Positions 40,320 through 51,976 of a stretch of 64,000 nt of DNA are shown here, in pieces. Each line of letters begins with the position of its first letter. Position 1 is the first letter of the stretch. The translations under genes were made by a program, and so were the position numbers. The notes beneath the pieces were generated by a model. The model worked only from the letters and a program-made list of their open reading frames with translations, was not told where the DNA came from and made no database searches. Origin of the DNA: Luidia sarsii (lineage: Eukaryota; Echinodermata; Asteroidea; Paxillosida; Luidiidae); assembly GCA_949987565.1 (NCBI GenBank), contig OX465117.1:644776-708775 (forward strand). Reading direction: 5' to 3'.

Positions 40320-41030
40320 CTGTATTCCTCCTATCTGTCCCTCTGTCTCACTGTCCCTCTGTCCCCGTCCTCCTTTGCCTCTGTCCCTCTATCGCTCTGT
40401 CCCTCTGTATCCCGTCCTTCCCTGCCTCTGTCCCTCTATCGCTCTGTCCCTCTGTATCCCGTCCTTCCCTGCCTCTGTCCCTCTATCGCTCTGTCCCTCT
40501 GTATCCCGTCCTTCCCTGCCTCTGTCTCTCTATCGCTCTGTCTACCTGTCCCTCTGTCTCCCCTCCTTCTCTACCTCTGTCCCTCTATCGCTGTCTCCAT
40601 GTCCCTCTGTCTCCCCTCCTTCCCTGCCTCTGTCCCTCTGTCGCTCTGTCTACCTGTCCCTCTGTCTCCCCTCCTTCTCTGCCTCTGTCCCTCTATCGCT
40701 CTGTCTTCTACCTGTCCCTCTGTCTCCCCTCCTCCTTTGCCTCTGTCCATCTATCGCTCTGTCCCTCTGTTTCCCTGTCCCTCTGTCTCCCTGTCCCTCT
40801 TTTTATCTGTCTCTCTGTCATTCTGTATCTCTGTTTCTTTGTCTATCTATCTGTGTACATTATGTTTGTCCTTCCTTTTCTCTTTTCCTCTTTCCCTTTG
40901 TCCCCCTGTCTCACGTTTGTCTTTTTGTCTATTTGTCCATCTTTCCCTCTTCCCCATGTCTCCCTTTCTGCCTGTTTGTTCCTCTCTCTCTCTCTGCATC
41001 TCTGTGTTTCTGCCTCCCTATCTCCCACAA
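40320..41030. repeat. 47-bp pyrimidine-rich minisatellite and flanks
   Basis: The word TGTCCCTCTATC recurs at 40382, 40429 and 40476 (47-bp period). Later units are longer owing to inserted TACCTGTCCCTC-type segments. The 330- and 391-codon Ser/Leu/Pro-rich frames are repeat products. Confidence 0.85.
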
Positions 41031-44000
41031 ACCTGTCCATGTGTCTACGCTCCCTGTTTCTGCTGAATGGAAGTATCTTTGAAAACAATGAATTATGCAA
41101 GCCTTTCTGGACAAGCTTGGGTCATGCTTTCTACCGTGCGTGCCATCGTGCATGGCGGTCCCAGTCGTGGGGCAACGGTCGAAGTAACACCGGGGCACTG
41201 CCGGTAGTGACACCCGGATACATCGTGCTCAATTCCCCTGGGTACCAGACGATCTACCGTCTCCCATTCCTCCCGATACAGTGTTGACTGGACTCCCATT
41301 ATACCGAATTCCCAAGTATTCCCTGAGTGTTCATTCGATAGGATACATCGACCTTTTTGCCTCCTGCATGGTCAACGCGGCAATATAAAACATGTGCATT
41401 TTAAATTTGTAACTAGCAGTGTGCCTGGAGTTTAAACCAGTAGAGATATACGTATAAAAGGTTACACACCATGTACACTTTCTGGTTCACACGACTGTAA
41501 GCAAGGCTGTCATTGTACGTGTTTTTTGACACGCCTCAGCATTTTTTCCTGAATAAGACAAGACTATTTTGGCTGATATTTATCGGCAATGATTCATATT
41601 ATATTGAAAATGTCCGACCGTCCAACTTATCCAATATTTACCTACATCAATAATTCCAAGACGTCATTGATGTTTAGTTTTGTCAAAGTTCTGCCTTTTT
41701 AATACATCCTGTGGATCGTAGGATATCCGGTTTAATAAGATATTTCCGTAGGGATTAACTTATTCGACCACTGCTCTTGGGCAGATGCGGTTAACTCTAT
41801 CTTCCCCCAGAGGGCGCTATTTACTAGATTTTGGCGATCAGGCGATACGAATCACTACATCGGTATATTCTGTAAGTCTGACCTACTTTGTGGGACCTAT
41901 ATATGTGCTGAACCCAGACCAGTGCTCGGGCCATTCATAATCCAGGCAATTACCTCGATATCGTCCAAGATTTAACCACCTGTTTGAGGAGGCTTAAAAT
42001 CGGATGCTTAACATTCCTTAGCTTGTCTCACGTTGAGTCTGTAAATCGTGGAATTGGGGAGGTACATTGGCCTTTAACTTTCCCTTGATCTCCGTTCTTA
42101 CTCTTCTCATCCCAGAGATCGTACAGTCAGGTGCCCGGGAAAAGTCTAACACGGGACACGATAGTTCAACGATGAAAGTGGGACAGTTGATTAAGGGTCA
42201 GAATAACAGGCGGGCAGATACGTTTGTGACACCCTGTGATTTCCATAGGGCGAGCGCCCCCTTTTCTCCTAGGGTTTAGGCCTTGATGAAACGACAGCTG
42301 GATCGTGCCCTCACTTGATCTTATTTTCCTAACCCCCGTAAGCTAATTGCATCTCCTTCAGGCGTGATCGTATTCTTTTCTTTACTCGCCCGGCTGTGCG
42401 GTTCCGATTGAGCGTTGAGGGCGCCACAACATGACCCGTTAAGGCACTTCACAGCGGAGACATTTGTACAAAACTGCCTTTGGATATTTAAAATGAGCCC
42501 ACTAACCGCCATTCTAGTCCTGTCATTGCATTTTTGAGAAATTGCCGAAGAAAACTTTGACTACACCGCGATTTGAACCCGAGACCTGTGGATTAACGTA
42601 CCAGTGCTCTTCCATCTCATCTATCCAGCCCTTAGATGCTGGCCTCCCTAAATATTCCACTAGCCAATTTTTCAATTTTGTTCAAAAGTTCCCAGTCAGT
42701 TTTTCCTTTTTTTTTACTGGAAAATCAATTTTTTGATTACTGTTTATAGTGGCTCCCCATACTGACCATACATATTTTTCACATTTGCTGCCTGGTACTG
42801 TTGTTGATATAAAATCATAAACAGTAATTATTTCATCCTAATGTGAGAATTTTGTTTGCAGTCCATCAAATTAATAAAGCCAACAAGCTAGAACGGTGAA
42901 CTGAATTCCGATCCGCTGTCAAAGGAACCCTTAGTGCCTTACTGCTGCACATTTCATTATGTAACAGGATCTACCCACAGAAGTCGAAAATTGTATTGCA
43001 GTATATGTTGGTCTTACAGGCTCTCCATACCCATAGGCCAACTGCGTTGCGCTATCGTTGATTGCAGATTACGCCTACCCTTGCCGTGTTTAATATCCTG
43101 TCGTTAAACAATGAGCCATTTTTTCCCATCAGACTATAGAGCAAGGAACAGCATTGGCACTGTATAATACACTGCCAGACTACAGGCGAGCGTTCAAAGC
43201 CCAGTAGACGTATCGTCTGGTTCCCGCCGCCATCCAGGCTCAGCTCAGAAGCCAACGCAAATCCCCCTCCTCCAGGTCAGAAGAATTCACCAATATGGTA
43301 GACCGCTCTTCTCTGAAAACGATCCCTATTGGAAGATACCCCTTGACAAAATAATGTGAAAAATCACGAACCACTAGGGAGTTAGATCCCTGCAGTATTG
43401 CTGCAAGGTTTTCCTGAAGCCAGCGCGTAATTTCCATTTAGCGCTTTCTTAATAACGCAACCAATCGCGATAATTGGCGCCGAAGTGAAGGTCTATTGTG
43501 GACAACACTGCATATACGGCCTTGTCAGTGATTGCGCGTGGGAGATTAGCAAGGACGGTAATGGCCGACTTGATCACGTGACCTCGACGACAACAGAAGA
43601 CGGGGAAAACTGATTGGATTAAAATCCACTTCGTCTCGCAGCCTCCACTGAGCCGATTCAACCTCGAGCCCACCCAATTCCTTCAACACGCGTGGGCTTC
43701 ATTCTAGAAATATTTTGAATACACGTGGTGTTGAAATTTGGTACAGCTACCGCTAGGAAATTCTTTCAGCACGCAAATAGATCTGACAAATGGTAGCTTA
43801 ATCAGGTACCCCTAGGGTAAAGTCGGCTTGTAGTCGGCTTGTATATTAAGAAGTCACATTCTTCCTTTTCGTATTGGCATTTTTATTGGCATTCTGCTCC
43901 ATTTGGAGCATGTCGATCCTTGGACAATTGGTAAACACAAGGACAAATCCTTTTATAATTTGATCAAAGGATGGACGAGTAAGGTCTGACGTGGCTTTTT

Positions 44001-44285
44001 ACGAGGAATAGACACTAAATATGTGTGTTTTCCATTCATTTTGTTTAATGTTCGTTCTTTTACTATCATCTTAATAGCAATGCAAGTCTTTATCTGAACA
44101 CACGGCTCTAAATGTACATTCAAGCGATTTACCAGCAGAGTTAGTCCGTCCTCAGTCTGGTACCTTCACAACATTAATTGGAAACTAGCTTTGCTGAGGC
44201 AGGGCGCCAACCCGACGAATTCCCAAGATCGCAAACATGAACTAATATCCTGCAAGGATCGATATTGTAGGCACTTGTTTACGCA
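41031..44285. other. Unannotated intergenic DNA apart from the SINE head at 42.5 kb
   Basis: No exon is supported. One AGAGGGCGC motif lies at 41810. A short duplication (GTCGGCTTGTA) occurs at 43833-43855. Confidence 0.4.
42546..42640 (-). repeat. tRNA-derived SINE head
   Basis: The minus strand reads GGCTGGATAGATGAGATGGA with a later GGTTCAAATC B box; layout and spacing fit a tRNA-derived promoter. Similar minus-oriented heads lie at 24.9 and 49.8 kb. Confidence 0.5.
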
Positions 44286-44460
44286 GTGGCTGTTGTTACG
44301 GCAGTCGTCCGTGTGGTTCCCTGACTTGATTGTATTTCGTCAGCATTGCAGGCTGGCTGAACCAGTCTAGTAGCTGATAGTCTGGTTCCAAGAGCTAAAC
44401 ATCCTGAAAAATACTGTGAAGTCAGGGAACCACACGGACGACTGCCGTAACAACAGCCAC
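44286..44460. mobile_element. Perfect 42-bp terminal inverted repeat element
   Basis: Arms 44286-44327 and 44419-44460 are exact reverse complements (GTGGCTGTTGTTACGGCAGT at the outer end). Complementarity continues imperfectly inward (TTGATTGTATTT against AAATACTGTGAA). The 91-bp centre has no open frame. Perfect arms suggest a young element; I see no clear target duplication. Confidence 0.7.
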
Positions 44461-45519
44461 TTTTAACTACTTTTGAGTTACTCTGTTACTTTAAGTTTCG
44501 CAAAATCGTAAACTCCCAGTAAAGGTCACGCCATGAAACGTTCAGAGGAAAGTGAATAAATTGATTATTGTCCAGAAGCAAAAACAAATATTGAGATTAC
44601 TCACGGATGGCTACGTGCTTCGTGTCATTTCTGTGGGAGCAAGTTGTTTGTATAGGTAGCGAAAGCCATCTATTGCGGATCTCTTAATTGGTGTGTGATC
44701 ACGTACGGGTGGGCTGCAATCATCGTACTATCGTCAAGGAAGATCCCCGGGGGTTTGGGGTCAGCCTACGGTATACTCATCCCGTGGGCGCACGCTCGGG
44801 TTCGTCCGTGGGAGGTCACGTTGTCATCCCCCACGGAAGCTTTCCCAGCGGACCTATGCAGGCGGCATTGTTATTGTACGACCGTGATCCCGTGGTGACA
44901 ACCTTTTCGTGTCGGTAATTGATGTGCGAGTAGAACGCCTGCTTCTCCCGTACCACGTAGAGGGCGTGACTAAACAACGCGCGCAATTCAACGCTTTGAG
45001 AAAAAAACAATACTGTAACAACCGGAGCCAAAAACAGCCTTAAAACGTGCGTGCTTCATCTGTATACAATACAAATTAGTGAAGAACATCCCGTAAAAGC
45101 AATCTTGCCCTCGCAAGTTAGTGAATACACTGGTTTACTGCAGTTCAATCCGAGAAACAGGAAGCATATAACGAATTAAGCACCTAAAGGTCAATAACAT
45201 ATGGTGTGCCCATCTCTCAAAATATTCAAAGATAGAAAGTTAAGCCCTTTTTTCAGACGACGCTGAAAAAATCGCAAAGCTTGAGAGAGAATTTAGCGTA
45301 TAATATGGGACGTTGTACAATAAACATTTCCTCCCTTAAATTATCCTAGTATTTCCTAGTCTTTCTCCTTTATCCACCTGATATCGTCCACTAATCTCTT
45401 AATCTCCTATTATGTTTAGTCCTTGCGATTCTTCTTTTGAGGAATATTCAATTAGAACTCAAACATCAGGCCGTCTAATTTGTTTCTCTAAACAAAGGCA
45501 ACCGGGCAATGGTTAATGT

Positions 45520-45620
45520 TACCGCAAGCAGTGCGCATGCTCCTGAAGGCCCAATTGCCGATTGGTGGATGGAGCGCATGCGCGCATAGCTGAGCGACTC
45601 AGCTTATGTTTTATTCATGA
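45520..45620. promoter_or_regulatory. Possible TATA-less promoter with NRF-1-like and CCAAT sites
   Basis: GCGCATGCGC at 45574-45583 is an exact NRF-1-type core. A partial TGCGCATGC is at 45533-45541, and an inverted CCAAT (ATTGG) at 45561-45565. The target gene is unknown; the strand cannot be set. Confidence 0.3.
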
Positions 45621-46069
45621 ATAAGTCAAGTAGACGCCTGAAAGTGGGCGGTGGTCAGACACTTCAACCTCTCAGCCTCTCTGTACACAGTCCAGTCTGC
45701 CTCGGGTCCCTCACAATTATATATCAATACCGAAGACGACTGTATGTATTTGACTAAGCCGGACAAAACCCAAATTCTGAGCAAATTTGCCAGACTCTCC
45801 ACAACGAGAATATTTGCTAGATTATTGAAGAGGTTTGTAGCGATGCACCAAAGAGAGACAGATTTGATTGAACGACATCCGGAAAGTGACATTGAGTGGT
45901 AGGACTTCAACCAGCTCTTATCACTAGTCATACTGACGCATGGGGTCTGTATACATCATTCTCATCTCATTCCATGATACACTAGATATTTACTCATTGG
46001 ATAACGACTCAACTGTGCTCGCTGATTCAGTGTGGAGACTTTTACTTGATATCGATACTGGATACCTCG

Positions 46070-46331
46070 CTAGGAGACATAACAATAGATGGGCCGACAA
46101 CATAACAGACTGGACACTAAGATCACATGTCAGGGGAAGAGGACGGCAATATAGAAGGTGGTGAGATGAAATCAGGGAGCACGGTGGCATAAAGTAGAAA
46201 CAACTGGCTGAAGATAGACTAGCTTGGAGAAATGGTGAAGAGGCCTTCGTCCAGCGGTGGACCGAAATAGGCTGAACAGAACAGAACAGAACAGAACAGA
46301 ACAGAACAGAACAGAACAGAACAGAACAGAA
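46070..46331 (+). pseudogene. Non-LTR retrotransposon 3' end with (GAACA)n tail
   Basis: The frame reads ARRHNNRWADNITDWT, then RGRQYRRW, stop, DEIREHGGIK, stop, KQLAEDRLAWRNGEEAFVQR and WTEIG followed by TGA at 46273. The W.DDI...AQDR..WR...EAFVQ.WT pattern is typical of the C-terminus of several non-LTR reverse transcriptase families. Two in-frame stops show decay. A pentamer (GAACA) array at 46275-46331 forms the tail. Confidence 0.65.
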
Positions 46332-46364
46332 GTACAGTAGCAGCAAAAGCAACACCGACATCAT

Positions 46365-46495
46365 CAACAACAGTCTTCTGAAGACGAGCAGAGTATACTG
46401 CTCGAAACGTCGAGTTCATCCGGTTCTTTTCAGAACCACACAAACTCACAAAAGAGATCTTTGCATGGTGTCACCGCAAACCTTTTAACGCACGC
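46365..46495 (+). mobile_element. Family 2 single-unit element, truncated just behind the LINE tail
   Basis: The hammerhead motif is followed by CTTTTCAGAACCACAC and CATGGTGTCACCGCAAACC. Only about 40 bp separate it from the (GAACA)n tail of the non-LTR element, which suggests nested or adjacent insertion. Confidence 0.55.
46375..46414 (+). ncRNA. Type I hammerhead ribozyme motif, CTGAAGA core
   Basis: Core CTGAAGA differs from CTGATGA only at the variable position 7. Stem II is perfect: GAGCAG-AGTATA-CTGCTC. GAAAC, GTC and GAG follow. One extra C precedes stem II. Stem I is CTT/GAG with one wobble pair. Confidence 0.65.
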
Positions 46496-47362
46496 TATTC
46501 TATAGGAAGAAAACCTTCAAATCTCATTTAACATCAACATCAACAACAACAGTTACATCAACAACCACTTCCACCCTCTCTAATCGATTGAAGTCAGTGA
46601 CGACACCAAACGAGATCGACCTCCTTGAAAGTTCAAAAGAGCTGCGGTAAGCGGTATTCAATTTGCGGTGCACCCGGAGTGTGTCATGCGTACTGTTTTG
46701 CCCGCAATGTATTTCAATATTCCTAAGACAAACCGACTAGGGACGCGGATTACTGATGACGACATATCCAAAATAGACTGGCTTCCTCCCACTGCAACGT
46801 TAAATCATGGGTCTAGGGTGCTGACTCCCGCCCCCGTGTGGTTCTTTAGATTCTGACCATGCTGCGAAGGACGTCATTTCCTATCGTCTTTGCCAAACAT
46901 AAGTTCCCCTGAGAGAGAGACCGCGGGGATTTTCTCCGTCATTTTTTTCCGTGGTTGCAGCGTGAGGTTCTGGTGGGCGTTACTGGTCTGCGTAATAGTT
47001 CGCGTAATGCATGTGGACTGGGGATGGGATTGTCTTCTCGACTTGTCGTCACTCCTGTATTGAAATGCCCCAGGGATTGCTCGAGTGGGCGGGTTGGATG
47101 GTTAAAGAGTATTACCGGAGTGCCAGCGATAGCTCAACAATAGCCTTTCAGGTTTTCAAACTCTGCAATATGTAGCCAGTGCTTGTACCATCGTTGTTCA
47201 AATACCATTTTGTAAGCATAATCGGCAACTATAAGGCAAAATTCTGGGTGTTTGTTAAAATCAAAAGCAAAGCGCGAATACATCTGAAGATACGGGAAGA
47301 TATCGATGTTCACAACTGACTAGATAAGACTTGAAGGTTTGCACGCGGTGTATATACTAAGT

Positions 47363-47482
47363 GAAAGGTTTGCGGTGACACCATTCTCATTCAGTGAGTG
47401 TGGCTCTGAAAGAGTCGCATCTGTTCAGATCCACACTCCTTCTTGAAAGTGAAGTGCTACATGGTGTCACCGGAAACCTTCC
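47363..47482. mobile_element. Family 2 foldback lacking the ribozyme
   Basis: Ends AAGGTTTGCGGTGACACCAT and ATGGTGTCACCGGAAACCTT (one mismatch) enclose a shorter hairpin with GAGTGTGG...CCACACTC arms. No GAAAC/GTC core is present. Confidence 0.6.
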
Positions 47483-47530
47483 ACTTGATAACTAACTAAC
47501 AAAACCTTAAGGAGAGTGACATATAATTAC

Positions 47531-47670
47531 TCACCAGTACTCACCAGTACTCACCAGTACTCACCAGTACTCACCAGTACTCGCCAGTACTCACCAGTAC
47601 TCACCAGTACTCACCAGTACTCACCAGTACTCACCAGTACTCACCAGTACTCACCAGTACTCACCAGTAG
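47531..47670. repeat. (TCACCAGTAC)n decamer array
   Basis: Fourteen units, with one TCGCCAGTAC variant at 47581. Confidence 0.95.
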
Positions 47671-47724
47671 ATACGAGAGCATAGGCTTCCCCATGAACAA
47701 CTATTTCATTAGATTCAAACTTTA

Positions 47725-47900
47725 AGTGAATGTTGCAAACTGGTTACTAACTAAAAATACTAAAATGCAAATCTCAAAATTTAGTGGGCCTGACGTTTCG
47801 ATCCTAGCAGGATCTTTCTCAAAGGTAGAGTGACAAGGACAGCACAGATACATGTGCACGAAGGAAGGGGGAAAAGAGTGAATATGACACGGATGAGATT
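47725..47900 (-). mobile_element. Family 1 PLE 3' segment (minus)
   Basis: The tail begins near 47732 (TTGCAAACTGG), the motif lies at 47788-47826 with GAAACGTCAGGC intact, and PLE flank (CTTGTCACTCT on the minus strand) continues to about 47900. Stem I is weakened at its outer strand (ACCT instead of GCCT). Confidence 0.6.
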
Positions 47901-48660
47901 CAAACTTTCCTAATCAAACCAACTAAGTGTCTATTTTTTTTAAACTGTCTCACTGCTTCTCAGAGAGACCCTTTTCTCTGAAAGAGCCGGATGGAGAGAA
48001 ATCAATACGTTTCTTAGCAAGCGGATGGCTTCTTCATTGTCAGTTATAATAGATCCTGAAATCCTTAGACACTACAATGTATGTTGACACCTCCAACGTT
48101 TACTGGCACGATTTTGAGGAAAGAAATGATAGAACATCCACGAGGGTTTTCAGTCGATACTTGGAATAAACGTTGAAAATAAATATTGCCCAACATAATC
48201 TTCCCAGTGCAGATTTTGGTGAGATTTTCACTGAAATCTTTAAGCTCTCGGCATTTTTAACATTTACGTCGGGAGCGATTCGTTCAGAAGTTTGACATTT
48301 GTTGTTCCTTCCCCTTGCTGTCTGTTTCTGTGTAAAGGTTACACAAAGTCACGATGCTTAAAAGCGCCACAAATCGCAAGAGGGCGAACCACAAATATCA
48401 CCCCTGCAAATCACCCTTGAAATACGAAAATAACGCCATCGACGTCCCAGCAAATCAAGACTGAATCGTAAGATGTGCGGTCAGGCTAAGTTCGCCCACG
48501 TTTTCCCGCCGCTTTTCCCTTGTCAGTTTGACATCTTCAAGGAGGTAAAAATCGAGCAAGCGAAACTGACGTATCGATTGCAACCCCTCACCAAAATGAC
48601 GTCCGTCACTTCAAGAGTAGAGATCAGCAACTGCTCCTCTGTACTGTGTTGTTTTTGCCT

Positions 48661-48822
48661 TTTCTTCTTCTTCTTCTTCATCTTCTTCTTCTTCTTTATC
48701 TTCTTCTTCTTCATCTTCTTCTTCTTCTTCTTCTGCTTCTTCCTTTGCTTCTTCTTCTGCTTCTTCTTCTTCTTCTTCTTCTTTTTCTTCTTCTTCTTCT
48801 TCTTCTTCTTCTTCTTCTTCCC
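48661..48822. repeat. (CTT)n array with CTG/CAT variants
   Basis: Trinucleotide repeat. Phe- and Leu-rich frames here are artefacts. Confidence 0.95.
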
Positions 48823-49321
48823 CTTTTCGTGTTGCATTGAACGAAGCAAACGATCGTCGAAATCCCAAGACAGTTAGAGAAAGAGACAAGGGTCAAGGAA
48901 TCATCGGCCGTTTTACTGACGGATTCGGCAAACTGTCCACTTTGGGTCCTCGTTTAGGGTAAAGTTCACCTGTCAACTGCCATGAAAAAAAAACACCCGT
49001 GTCCGGTCGACGATGAGAAGGGGAATGTTGAAAATGGGAATCTAACTCAGGACAGGTGAAGAGAGATGAAATCGGGGTCTGTCCTCTTTCGGATTTACTG
49101 TTTTCATTCCCCTGGAGTTTTTGGAAAGGCAATAACCGCCCACGCGTCTGTCTGTAACCCATGTGTGGACTGTTCGGCATCTATTGATATGGCGAGCTTC
49201 TCCTTTCAATTCGGCGTGACAAACTTTGCTCACATCTCGCGTTCGTTATTGAGGAGTCGACAAAGAGGCCCAATTTCAATCAATAAGACTTTAGGTCTTG
49301 CATGGTGTGGGTAAAACAATA

Positions 49322-49440
49322 TAGGAGGGTTTGCTGTGGGGTCATGTATACAAAAGGTCTGTTAAAGAGGAGCCGTGGTTTTCTGAACTACACCTCTTCT
49401 TTAAGAGACCTTTTCATACACGGTATCACCGCAAACCCTT
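49322..49440. mobile_element. Family 2 foldback lacking the ribozyme (second form)
   Basis: GAGGGTTTGC...GCAAACCCTT ends enclose inverted AGGTCT.TTAAAGAGGAG and CTCTTCTTTAAGAGACCT arms. These arms match the ones outside the ribozymes in the 58-kb element. The core is deleted. Confidence 0.6.
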
Positions 49441-49544
49441 CTACATCAGGCCCACGTTCTGTGGAGCATATTGTATATGATCGAGACTACCTTGTTCTTC
49501 CATGACGCCATTAACAATCCGCTTTTTCCCCCAGAAATTTCTGG

Positions 49545-49650
49545 GACACAGAAATATTGCAAAGCGGCTTACTGATAATAGATGACTAAAATGCAAATAA
49601 CCTGATGTCACAGCGATCATTGATGCAGGTCCTGTCTCAAAATTAAACTT
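49545..49650 (-). mobile_element. Decayed family 1 tail and motif
   Basis: The tail words TATTGCAAAGCGGCTTACTG and GACTAAAATGCAAAT, then TTGAGACAGGACCTGC on the minus strand, match the family order. The core is not intact. Confidence 0.4.
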
Positions 49651-49734
49651 CATTTCATTTAGATTCTAAAAAATAAAAAAAAGAGAAACCTGACTGGGAA
49701 CTTTTAAACAATTTCGTAAAACTTGCAATGTATG

Positions 49735-49880
49735 ACGTTGACCGGAAATTGTACACGCTACCTCTTGGTTTTGCGTACCAGCACTCTTACCATTTGAGCT
49801 ATCCATCACGTAGAATACGGTCTTTCAAAATAGTCAACTTATCTTTCCCGGGGTGGGGGCGCCAGTCAGATGCAAGTGTT
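49735..49880 (-). repeat. tRNA-derived SINE, longest copy
   Basis: The minus strand has GATAGCTCAAATGGTAAGAG, a decayed B box (GTGTACAATTTCC), and on the other side the body word GGGGGCGCCAGTCAGA at 49855-49870. Confidence 0.5.
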
Positions 49881-49919
49881 ATTTATATTCTAGTGATGTT
49901 TGTTTTAGGGCCTTGATTC

Positions 49920-51910
49920 AGTGGAATATTTACACTGACCGAAAACCTCTTAACTGATGGGGCTCTATTTAAATGGAAATTTGTAAATTCTTATGCGTAG
50001 CACCTTGTGATGAAGAATGCCTTTACAGCTTTTCAAGTTTGGCTTGGCTATTTTTTAATTACTTTTAATGCAGGGCTATAACACAATATAAAGGATAAAG
50101 CTCTTTTTTTCGAATTCGATAATTCAAGAGTGCTACAAAAACACTGGTCAGTCTAAACACAACTCGAAACTGTAGGTCATAAAAGTATATCATTCTTTTA
50201 GATATAGCAAAACAAAAATCAACAATCATCATGAGCTATTCTGTGATGTAAGATTTCTGTAACCAAGACACTACAGTTTTGGTGACCTTTAATTAATGCA
50301 CGTACAACAATACAAATGAAAAGTGTTTTAATTTCAGGGCAGGATACGAGTTTGATTGCAGAAGTCAAAATGATGCCCATTTAAAATGGGTCAATTTGCA
50401 AGGTTACTAAGTCCAACACAGTATATGGTTCGCATAATTTCCGGGAAAAAGTGAGGCCATGCGTGTGACTGTATGCTAATAGCAATATAAATATGATTCT
50501 AACATGTTAGTGAGTTTTGCATGTACGTGCGGAACACCAAGTATTAAAAGGTTTCAGGACTGTAACAATAAATTATTTTCACTCTAAACCTTTTCTTCAT
50601 TAGCAGGAAATGGCGTTGTTTTTCCCTGCCGTAGTACATCTTTAAAAAGTCCTTGTGAAAATATTGATAGTAATTCTTGATCTATGGCTATACATTATAA
50701 ACGCCTCTAATGGCTATAGCAGATTCCCATAGGATTGCAGGCCTATGCCATTGTGTGCTGTTCAGCAGAGATGATTGCACAGATACACAGAAAGATGGAG
50801 TGACAGACAGACAGACACAGAGAGGAAGAAAAATACATAAGGAGACATATACGTAAGAAAGAGATAACACGAGAACATGATAAAATAATTATTGTAATAG
50901 AGGAAATGCGTAAAATCCCATAGGCCTAAATCACGAGGAAGTATATCAATACGTCAAAGCAACCCAAAAAGCAGACACAATGTTGGAAGACTTTAGCATG
51001 AATTAAAACGAAGCCTTTCCCGATTAAGCTTGGAGGGAAAAAATGGCCTTTGAAAAACTCATTTGCTCATTTTGCCTATCACTAAACCGCCCACATGCAC
51101 TAACCCGCCGAGCGTAGCGGAGTAGCGTGGGCGAAGAATGCACGTTCCGATCCCAGGGGTGCCGACAGGCAAAACAGAATGACTTCCTGAGCCATCGTTC
51201 CCACCAAATCGAAATCAATTGCTTTGCATTATAATAAATCAACACGTAAACCCACGCGGGTACCCCCAACGCGGCGACCTACCTCAAAGCCGCTTCATTA
51301 CTAAGGACGGCACGTTTAAAGAACCCACGCCGTCCCACTCTCACGCTGAAAGGTGTTTGTTGATTTAGAATCCGAAAATTGACGCCAATTAGTGAAGGCT
51401 TCACTCTGAAAGCAGAACGCACGAGGGAAGTTAAAAGGGATTTCTTGCGGTTTGTCAAGGTTAGCGGGGGAGCAAACACGACGGACAAATACTGGCTTCC
51501 CCGCGGGGAATTGACTCTCTCCCACCCCATCCCTCGAGAATAGCGACGAGGGATCGCATTTTCCATCTGAGTAAATCGTTGATGGGAGAATTGGAAGATG
51601 GCGGCAGTGAATAGTGACCTCCACATTTTATTTTGAATTGGATATCAGAATGAATTTATAAGTCAACTTTAAAATCTGAAGCAAGAGTAATATTACATTC
51701 TTAGAAGATGCTTAATGACTTGAAATGCATTTTAGCCTCTGACGAAAACCCTACTAATTATAGGATCGATATGTTAGGCCACTAACTACAATTTTCCATT
51801 TTACCGCAGGTCCAACATGTTGGTAACAGTTGGCAACATATTTGCACTGTACGTTCTTGAAAAAAACACCGATCTTTGATTGGAAAGGCATGACGTATAT
51901 CTTATCAATG
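49920..51910. other. Upstream region of the secreted-protein gene
   Basis: No clear promoter or first exon is seen here; 51250-51610 is CpG-richer and could be one. A decayed family 1 fragment (AGGATCGATATGTTAGGCC) is at 51762-51780. Confidence 0.35.
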
Positions 51911-51940
51911 TTCTCTCGTTGTCTTTTTGTTCTCTTGCAG

Positions 51941-51976
51941 TTTTGGGGAGATCCCACACAGTGCCAACTCAAAAAC
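51941..51976 (+). other. 5' untranslated part of the first coding exon, after a strong splice acceptor
   Basis: A polypyrimidine tract at 51911-51938 ends in TTGCAG at 51940. The 36 bases that follow lead to the ATG at 51977. An upstream untranslated exon is therefore expected; the promoter-linked exon ending at 17234 is one distant, unproven candidate. Confidence 0.45.

Noticed and set aside
40090..41287. Open frames of 330 and 391 codons, Ser/Leu/Pro-rich
   Set aside because: They cover the pyrimidine minisatellite. Two overlapping frames are equally open and no domain is seen.
45400..45490. Another family 1 motif
   Set aside because: Only scattered words (AACTCAAACATCAGGCC) resemble it. 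The order of stems cannot be shown.
47531..47670. CRISPR-like array
   Set aside because: It is a pure decamer tandem repeat without spacers, in a eukaryote.
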